From the NCBI GenBank assembly GCA_017933995.1, contig JAGBKI010000062.1, positions 1 through 36,087 of the forward strand: a DNA stretch of 36,087 nucleotides, written 5' to 3'. This document shows, in pieces, positions 30,512 to 36,087 of this stretch. Under the pieces are notes generated by a model. It was not told the origin of the DNA. It did not search any database and was given only the letters and a program-made list of their open reading frames with translations. Within the stretch, counting starts at the first letter, position 1. Each line of letters begins with the position of its first letter. A program made the position numbers and the translations under genes. Origin of the DNA: Bacteroidaceae bacterium (lineage in GTDB: Bacteria > Bacteroidota > Bacteroidia > Bacteroidales > Bacteroidaceae).

Positions 30512-31300
30512 TTACTCGCCAGGATAGCCTTCGTCCCAAACGAACTTCTCGTTCCATACGCCGAAGTCGCTGGAAGCGTTCATGATGTAAACGCTCATTG
30601 TGAAGACGTTGCTGTCGTTGGTGAAGCTGTTTCCGTATTGCGGGTAATAGTATAGGTGGAACGTGCTGCCGCTGTAAACAAGGCCAGTGTCTTGGTCAGC
30701 GGGGAGATTAGCGGCGTTGTAGTCCTCGTCGAGTTCAAACTCGATGTCGTAGCCCGATGTGTAAGGGCCGACGAGCTTGTAAAGGTTCGTGCCAGTGGCG
30801 TGCATCACGGCGACGCCTGGGCGAGGTGCTAAGCCGAATCCGTCGATAAGCAACTCGCTATGGAGTGTCGCACTTCCGGCTTCCTCCCACAAGTACTCGC
30901 ACTTCACTTTGATGGAATAGCTGCCGCTGAACCAGTTGAGGTCGCAGGCATCGTCGGGAATGCTGAGTGTGAGTGTCTCTTGCTGTCCGGCCACGAGGTC
31001 GCAGGTCACAGTGATTTCGGCCTCCGTCTGTCCAGCCTCGAACGTAACGCTCGTGGGCACAGTGAAGGCATCGTTGTCGCTCTCGATGGCGATGGTCTCG
31101 GCTGCGCCGCCGTTTGGGCGCACGATTTTGACGGTGAATTGCTGCGTGGCGTCGGCAGGCGTGAAGGTTACGCTGCTTTGGTCGCTGATGATGTACGCAC
31201 CTTCATAACTGGCGGGCGTGTAGTCGAACTCGTCCGTGCAGCTGGCCAGCACAAGCGCAGTGGCCACGAGGGTGCAGGCGTATTTGAGTAACTGTTTCAT
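30512..31300 (-). CDS. surface lipoprotein of unknown function, third gene of the susCD unit
   Basis: A 262-residue lipoprotein. The lipobox is LVLASC with C21, and the next residues TDEFD are acidic, as in the signal that sends Bacteroidetes lipoproteins to the cell surface. Residues about 45-135 look like a beta-sandwich repeat (VTFTPADATQQFTVKIVR, then TVPTSVTFEAGQTEAEITVTC), similar in style to Calx-beta or BACON-type modules. The rest is rich in Tyr, Gly and Asp and ends with several aromatic residues. It follows susD by 28 bases and precedes the terminator. By position it could be a SusE/SusF-like glycan-binding protein, but no catalytic or known binding motif is visible. Confidence 0.72.
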   Translation of the reverse strand: MKQLLKYACTLVATALVLASCTDEFDYTPASYEGAYIISDQSSVTFTPADATQQFTVKIVRPNGGAAETIAIESDNDAFTVPTSVTFEAGQTEAEITVTCDLVAGQQETLTLSIPDDACDLNWFSGSYSIKVKCEYLWEEAGSATLHSELLIDGFGLAPRPGVAVMHATGTNLYKLVGPYTSGYDIEFELDEDYNAANLPADQDTGLVYSGSTFHLYYYPQYGNSFTNDSNVFTMSVYIMNASSDFGVWNEKFVWDEGYPGE

Positions 31301-31328
31301 CGTTTTCTTGGGCTTTTAAAGGAGGGAG

Positions 31329-32981
31329 TTACTTTAACTTGAGCACCTTGTGAACCATGTTGCGACGGGTGCTGCTGGCGGCGGTGTATTTGTCGGAGGG
31401 ATCAGGCGTGGCGTAGTCGGCGGTGGCGGGATTGTTGTTCTCCTCGCTCCGAGGCAGCACGAAGTTCATCCAGCCGGGGAAGGTCGTGGTGTTGTACTGG
31501 TAGTCGGGATCAAAGTTCGAGCCGCTGTAGCCGCGCGTCACGGGCATGTTCAACCGCTTGATGTCGAACATCGTCAGGCCCTCGCCCCACAGCTCTACGC
31601 GCTTCTGGAATATGATTTCGTCAATCACGTCTTCCAGAGAACTGGCGCCGCTTTCGTATTCAGCGTCACGGTAGCTCTGCATGAAGCTGGTCAGGACGTT
31701 CATTCCAGCTGCGGGGCCGTAGACATGGGCTGCGGCCTCGGCGGCGATGAAGAACATCTCCTCCACGCGCATCACGGGAAAGGCCACGCTGCACGAAATG
31801 TTGTAGTCCTCCATTTCGCCGTAGCCGGGGCGGAACTTAACGCTGCTGTACGTGGGCATGTAGTTGCTCCATCCAGCGCTTATGAAAGGCGTTTGCCCAG
31901 CAAGGGGGCTGTTTCCAGGTGCTTTCCAGAGTAGCTTGCGCCAATCGCTGTCGCTGATGCGGTTATACATCGCAGCGTCAATCATCACCCAGCAGTCCCC
32001 ACCGCCAGCATAGCCAAAGGTGGTTTCGTTGCTCATCATCGACGTCCAGTTGATGATGCCGCTGGTCACGGCGCGGTTCTCCTTCACGAACTCGCCTGCC
32101 CACATAAAGTCGCTGGCCGTGTTGAAGCCGTTGGTGAGGCTCAGACCTCGGTCGGCGCTGATGGGAGCCGTACTGCTGTTGTCGATGGCCTCGGCTGCGG
32201 CTTCATAGGCTTTGTCGTAGTCGCCGTGCCACAGGTAGAGGCGTGCCAGGAGGCCGTAGACGGCATCGAGGTGGGGGAACACGTTGTCGCTCTCTGACAG
32301 ATAGGGGATAAGCTCTTCGGCCAGCAACAGGTCGCTTTCGATGAAGGCAAAGATTTCCTCGCTTGTGGCGCGCGGCGTGTTGTGGCTCTGCGCCTCGGTG
32401 GTCTCTTCGGTGACGATGGGCACGGTCAGCCCCTTGATGTCGTTGCCTTTGGCGTTGATTATCTTGCCGTCCACCTCGGGCAGAATGTCGTTGGCCTTTA
32501 CCTCGTACATACGGGCGAGGTCAAGATAGGCCAGGGCGCGGAAGGCCAGTGCTGCGCCGTAGATGCCTTTCTGTTCGTCGTCGGCTGTGGCCAGGTTGAG
32601 GGATTTCAGTACGCCGTTGGCCGTGTTGATGAGCGCATAGTAATAGCTCCAAATGTAACCGGCGAAGTAGTAGTCGCGCCCCATATAGGCATTCTGCTCC
32701 CACGACCAATATTTGTCATATTGGCTGGCTTGGTCAACGGCCATGTCGCCCGTCATTACGTCGCGGACGTGCATCAGGCTGCTGTAGCCAAAGCGGAAAT
32801 GGTTCGCCGTGTTGGTGGCAATCATCGCGGCGGGCATACCGTAGAGCATGGCCGTCTGTGCTGAGGCGGAGTTGTCCACATAGTCCTGCGTGGCCCCTGT
32901 CGTGGGCGTAACCTCGTCGATGCAGCTCGTCAGCGTTGTGGCGAGAGCCAGGAATAGTATTGATTGCTTAAATAGTTTCAT
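31329..32981 (-). CDS. SusD/RagB-family glycan-binding lipoprotein
   Basis: A 550-residue outer-membrane lipoprotein that captures glycan or peptide and forms the lid of its SusC partner. The lipobox is LTSC with C20 followed by IDEVTP. Helical repeat segments typical of the family are visible, including ALAFRALAYLDLARMYEVK and LLARLYLWHGDYDKAYEAAAEAI, and the C-terminal SusD domain has RVEEMFFIAAEAAA and FQKRVELWGEGLTMFDIKRL. Length matches the family (about 500-600). It starts 33 bases after the susC stop. The ligand cannot be predicted from the sequence. Confidence 0.93.
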   Translation of the reverse strand: MKLFKQSILFLALATTLTSCIDEVTPTTGATQDYVDNSASAQTAMLYGMPAAMIATNTANHFRFGYSSLMHVRDVMTGDMAVDQASQYDKYWSWEQNAYMGRDYYFAGYIWSYYYALINTANGVLKSLNLATADDEQKGIYGAALAFRALAYLDLARMYEVKANDILPEVDGKIINAKGNDIKGLTVPIVTEETTEAQSHNTPRATSEEIFAFIESDLLLAEELIPYLSESDNVFPHLDAVYGLLARLYLWHGDYDKAYEAAAEAIDNSSTAPISADRGLSLTNGFNTASDFMWAGEFVKENRAVTSGIINWTSMMSNETTFGYAGGGDCWVMIDAAMYNRISDSDWRKLLWKAPGNSPLAGQTPFISAGWSNYMPTYSSVKFRPGYGEMEDYNISCSVAFPVMRVEEMFFIAAEAAAHVYGPAAGMNVLTSFMQSYRDAEYESGASSLEDVIDEIIFQKRVELWGEGLTMFDIKRLNMPVTRGYSGSNFDPDYQYNTTTFPGWMNFVLPRSEENNNPATADYATPDPSDKYTAASSTRRNMVHKVLKLK

Positions 32982-33014
32982 AATGGCTGTTTCGTTTCAA
33001 GTTCTTGTGAGACA

Positions 33015-36000
33015 TTAGAACGTCACGGTCACGCCGCCGCTGATGGTGCGGATGGGAGCGTAGTATTGGTTGCTGGCATCTCCGAAGCGCGAGTTTGCTG
33101 TTTGCTGGCGCGGGTCGAGGCCCTGGCGCTTGCTCCACAGCCACACATTGTCGGCAGTGCCATAGATGCGCAGTTTGCTGATGCCCAGCTTGCGGGTGAG
33201 CGCGTCGGGCAGGGTGTAGCCCAGCGTGATGTTTTGCAGGGCGAGGTAGCTCGCGCTGGTCAGCCAGCGGTCGCTGCTACCATTCTGCGTGGGCGTACTC
33301 TGGTAGAACACGCGGGGAATGCTGCCCGTATAGGGATTGAGCAGGTTGCCGTTGGCGTCATACTGGAACGCGTCGAGCATCACGCCCTTCAGCAGGTCGG
33401 CGTGCATCATCCTGCCTCGGTTGATGCCCATCGAGGCTTGATAGTCTCCGTCATAGACCTTGCCGCCGAGTTGATAGGCGAAGTCCACGCTGAAGTCGAT
33501 GCCTTTCCACTCAAGGCTGGTGCCGAAACCACCGTAGACTTTAGGCAACGCTGTGCCACAGAGGTAGAAGTCGGCATCGTTAAACTCGGTAGTCGTTTCG
33601 AGCGCACCGTTGTCGGCCTTCTTGTACCACATGGACTGGCCGAGTTCGTTCACACCAGCGTACTTCTTGAGGTAGAAGGTGTAGAGCGACAGCCCCTCGC
33701 CGATAAAGAAACTTCCGCTCTCATAGCCTGGGTGGCCGTCCACGGTGAGTGTCTTCTGGCTTTCGTCGAGACGCAGCACCTTGTTCTTGTAGTGCGTCAG
33801 GTTGAAGTTCACGCTCCAGTTGAAATCCTTTTGGCGGATGATGTTGGCCACGAGCTCAAACTCGATACCACGGTTGCGCATATCGCCCACGTTGGTATAA
33901 TAGCCGCTCCAGCCGTAGGACGGGGCGAGCGGGAAGAAGTAGAGCATGTCGGTGGTCTTGCGGTTGAAGTACTCTACGCTACCGCTCAGCACGCCCTTGA
34001 ACAGCGAGAAGTCGAGACCCACGTTGAAGTTGCCCACGGTTTCCCACGTCACCTTCTCGTTGCCCAGCGAACTGGGTGTGAGAGCCGCCGTGTTGCTGGC
34101 ATTCTGCGGAGCGTAGGTATTGACGTAGCTGAACGAGCCGATGCGGTCGTTACCGTTCTCGCCATAGGAAGCCTTGAGTTTCAAGTCGTCCACCCACTTC
34201 ACGTTGAACCACTTCTCCTGGCTGATGCGCCATGCGGCGCTGAGGGCGTAGAACGTACCCCAGCGGTGGTCGGGGTGGAAGTTAGAGCTGGCCTCGCGGC
34301 TGATGGCGGCAGCAAGGAAGTAGCGCTCGGCGTAGTTGTACTCGGCGCGTCCCAGCCAGCGTTCGCTGTTGTACGTGCCGCGCGAAGAACTCGTACCGTC
34401 CACGATGACAGCGCTGGCCAACTCGTAGTCGTCGGGGTTCCATTGGTTGTGGCGCTGGCCGTAAAGGATGTAGTCGCGGCTCTTGTTGTACTCGTGGCCA
34501 GCCATGGCGGCGATGCTGTGCTTGCCGTAGACGTGCGCCCAGTTGAGCAATTGCTGGAAATTGGTGGTGAACCGACGGTCGTGTTCCACGGCTGCCGAGC
34601 CGTTCGAGCTGGCATACTGTCCGAAATAGGGGTTGGTGGTGCTGCCCGCGCGCGTCTCGACGACAAAGGCGGTGTTGCGCGAGGTGAACTTGAAGTCCTT
34701 GAGGAAAGTGATTTCGGCCACGCCCTCAGCGCGGAACGTGTTGCCGTTAAGCTCGTTGCGGTCGAGCTGTACCTGCGACAGCGGGTTGGCCTTGCTGAGG
34801 TAGGGGCGTGTGCCCACCGTGCCGTCGCCGTAGTCGTAGAGTGTAGACTTGCTCGTGGGGTCCCAAATGGTGTTGCCTTGTGCGTCGCGCAGGAATACGG
34901 GATAGATGGGAGCCATCAGCGTGTAGCTGAACATGTTGCCGCTGTATGAGTCCTCGCCATCGTTGTCAAGATACTGCTGGCGATAGTGAGCGTACATCAT
35001 GTTGGCGCTCAGGCGCAGCCAGGGCTTCAGCTGGTAGTCGGCCTTGAGGCGGCTCGTGATGCGCTCGAACTCCGAGCCGATGGTGATGCCCTCGTTGTTA
35101 AGGTAGTTCACACTGGCGTAGTACGAGCCCTCGCCGTTGTGCGCGCTGGCCGTGACGGTGTATTCCTGGCGCAGGCCATGGCCGTAGATGGCTTTCGACC
35201 AGTTGTCGGGGTAGAGCTGGTAGTCCTGCCCGCCTGCGCTGACCACACGCCCTAACGTAGCGTTGGGGTTGAGCTTGCCGTTGAAGCCGATGAGCGTCTG
35301 GCCTTCGGGCACGGTGTAAACGTTGTATTGCAGGCCGTAGGTGTTGTTGTTGATGATATTGCCCACCGCCCAGGCGTGGGCGCGGGCTTCGTTCATTCCG
35401 CTGTTCAGTGCCAGGCCCCGCAGACCAGCGTAGTACAGTTCGTAGTAGGCCGCCGGGCTGGTGATGTAGTTATAGTCGGGGATGGCTTTGGAGTTGCTGC
35501 CCCACTTGGCGTCGACCGTCACCGTGGTGTGTCCGTCGCTGTTCTTGCCGCGTTTCGTCTGGATGAGGATAACGCCGTTTGCAGCGCGTGCACCGTAGAG
35601 GGCGGTCGAGGCAGCGTCTTTCAAGACGGTCATGCTCTCGATGTCCTGCGCATTGATGAGGTTCATATCGCCGTCGAAGGGCGTGCCGTCAAGCACAATG
35701 AGCGGCGTGGGGCTGGCACTGATCGACGTAATGCCTCGGATGAGGATGCCGGGCGAGCTGGCACCAGGCTGGTTGCCGGTGTTGCGGAACTGCACGCCCG
35801 CCACGCGCCCGTTCAGCGCCTCGACAGGATTGCTCACTTGCAGCTTTCCGATTTCGTCGCTCTTCACGACAGAGGCCGAGCCGGTGAACGTGTTGCGCGT
35901 CGTTGTGCCATAGGCCACGACCATGGCCTCGTCGAGCGCGCTCTCACTGGGGTCGAGCGTCACCTGAACCACGTCGGCCACGGCTATCTCCTTAGACTTG

Positions 36001-36087
36001 TAGCCCAGCGCGCTCACCACGAGCGTCTTGGCCGAGGTCGGCACTCTCAGGAACACAAAGTGGCCGTCGCTCCCGCTGAAGGTGCTA
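33015..36087 (-). CDS. SusC/RagA-family TonB-linked outer-membrane transporter, 5' end outside window
   Basis: The last 1023 residues of a TonB-dependent transporter that imports the ligand held by SusD. At the window edge it begins inside a CarboxypepD-regulatory-like domain (STFSGSDGHFVFLRV, then LVVSALGYKSKEI). The plug domain follows, with GASSPGILIRGITSIS, PLIVLDGTPFDGDM, INAQDIESMTVLKDAASTAL and YGARAANGVILIQTKRGK, the SusC-specific form. The rest is the 22-strand barrel, ending GGVTVTF with the C-terminal aromatic residue. The frame is open to base 36087, so the signal peptide, any N-terminal DUF4480-type or TonB-box part and the promoter are not visible. No sigma or anti-sigma gene is seen within the window. 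Confidence 0.95.
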   Translation of the reverse strand, partial: STFSGSDGHFVFLRVPTSAKTLVVSALGYKSKEIAVADVVQVTLDPSESALDEAMVVAYGTTTRNTFTGSASVVKSDEIGKLQVSNPVEALNGRVAGVQFRNTGNQPGASSPGILIRGITSISASPTPLIVLDGTPFDGDMNLINAQDIESMTVLKDAASTALYGARAANGVILIQTKRGKNSDGHTTVTVDAKWGSNSKAIPDYNYITSPAAYYELYYAGLRGLALNSGMNEARAHAWAVGNIINNNTYGLQYNVYTVPEGQTLIGFNGKLNPNATLGRVVSAGGQDYQLYPDNWSKAIYGHGLRQEYTVTASAHNGEGSYYASVNYLNNEGITIGSEFERITSRLKADYQLKPWLRLSANMMYAHYRQQYLDNDGEDSYSGNMFSYTLMAPIYPVFLRDAQGNTIWDPTSKSTLYDYGDGTVGTRPYLSKANPLSQVQLDRNELNGNTFRAEGVAEITFLKDFKFTSRNTAFVVETRAGSTTNPYFGQYASSNGSAAVEHDRRFTTNFQQLLNWAHVYGKHSIAAMAGHEYNKSRDYILYGQRHNQWNPDDYELASAVIVDGTSSSRGTYNSERWLGRAEYNYAERYFLAAAISREASSNFHPDHRWGTFYALSAAWRISQEKWFNVKWVDDLKLKASYGENGNDRIGSFSYVNTYAPQNASNTAALTPSSLGNEKVTWETVGNFNVGLDFSLFKGVLSGSVEYFNRKTTDMLYFFPLAPSYGWSGYYTNVGDMRNRGIEFELVANIIRQKDFNWSVNFNLTHYKNKVLRLDESQKTLTVDGHPGYESGSFFIGEGLSLYTFYLKKYAGVNELGQSMWYKKADNGALETTTEFNDADFYLCGTALPKVYGGFGTSLEWKGIDFSVDFAYQLGGKVYDGDYQASMGINRGRMMHADLLKGVMLDAFQYDANGNLLNPYTGSIPRVFYQSTPTQNGSSDRWLTSASYLALQNITLGYTLPDALTRKLGISKLRIYGTADNVWLWSKRQGLDPRQQTANSRFGDASNQYYAPIRTISGGVTVTF

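Overview
The window comes from a member of the Bacteroidota, most likely order Bacteroidales, with an unusually GC-rich genome. Four things point there. There is a susC/susD pair with lipoprotein signals. Several upstream regions carry the Bacteroidetes -7 promoter box (TAnnTTTG) instead of a sigma-70 box, and starts lack clear Shine-Dalgarno sequences. A nuo operon has fused nuoCD and no nuoE, nuoF or nuoG. Other families typical of the phylum are present: a FucP-type transporter, a Pif1 helicase with a C-terminal helix-turn-helix, a DUF3256-like protein and a MINPP-like phosphatase. Genus cannot be fixed from the sequence alone.

Layout. 1-1405 (minus): a GT2 polyprenol-phosphate mannosyltransferase and the first 220 residues of a dihydroorotase, overlapping by ATGA. 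1534-1645: a palindromic array of 21-bp units. 1797-2934 (plus): low-molecular-weight tyrosine phosphatase and an exported glutathione peroxidase. 3082-3156 (minus): tRNA-His. 3626-4807 (plus): an AAA/DUF4143-type ATPase whose Walker A lysine and Walker B glutamate are both replaced. 4974-8654 (plus): pyruvate:ferredoxin oxidoreductase. 8855-16703 (minus): metG, xerD and a histidine phosphatase as one tight unit, preceded by a Pif1 helicase coupled to a FucP-type sugar transporter. 17411-28247 (plus): nuoA-B-CD-H-I-J-K-L-M-N. 28358-30163 (minus): a GH109-like NAD-dependent glycosidase followed by a DUF3256-like protein. 30512-36087 (minus): susC (its 5' end lies outside the window), susD and a third surface lipoprotein.

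How the genes may work together. PFOR makes acetyl-CoA and reduced ferredoxin. The 10-gene nuo set encodes a complex I without its NADH-oxidising arm, so a low-potential carrier such as ferredoxin is a plausible but unproven donor. The susCD cluster, the GH109-like enzyme and the sugar transporter fit a glycan-using life in a gut or oral habitat.

The most unusual content is non-coding. Four families of repeated palindromic elements, here called A, E, F and H, fill the gaps. Family A: four 21-bp units, two loci. Family E: arms of about 9-10-bp GGTTTAA units around a CCGTCCGGC core, four loci. Family F: arms of 7-bp TAAAAGT-like units, four loci. Family H: an 80-bp hairpin unit carrying a promoter box, in a tandem array at one locus and as a diverged single copy at another. 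Every gap longer than 20 bp inside the nuo operon holds an E or F element; the gaps without one are overlaps or at most 15 bp. This hairpin punctuation is the best candidate for something undescribed.
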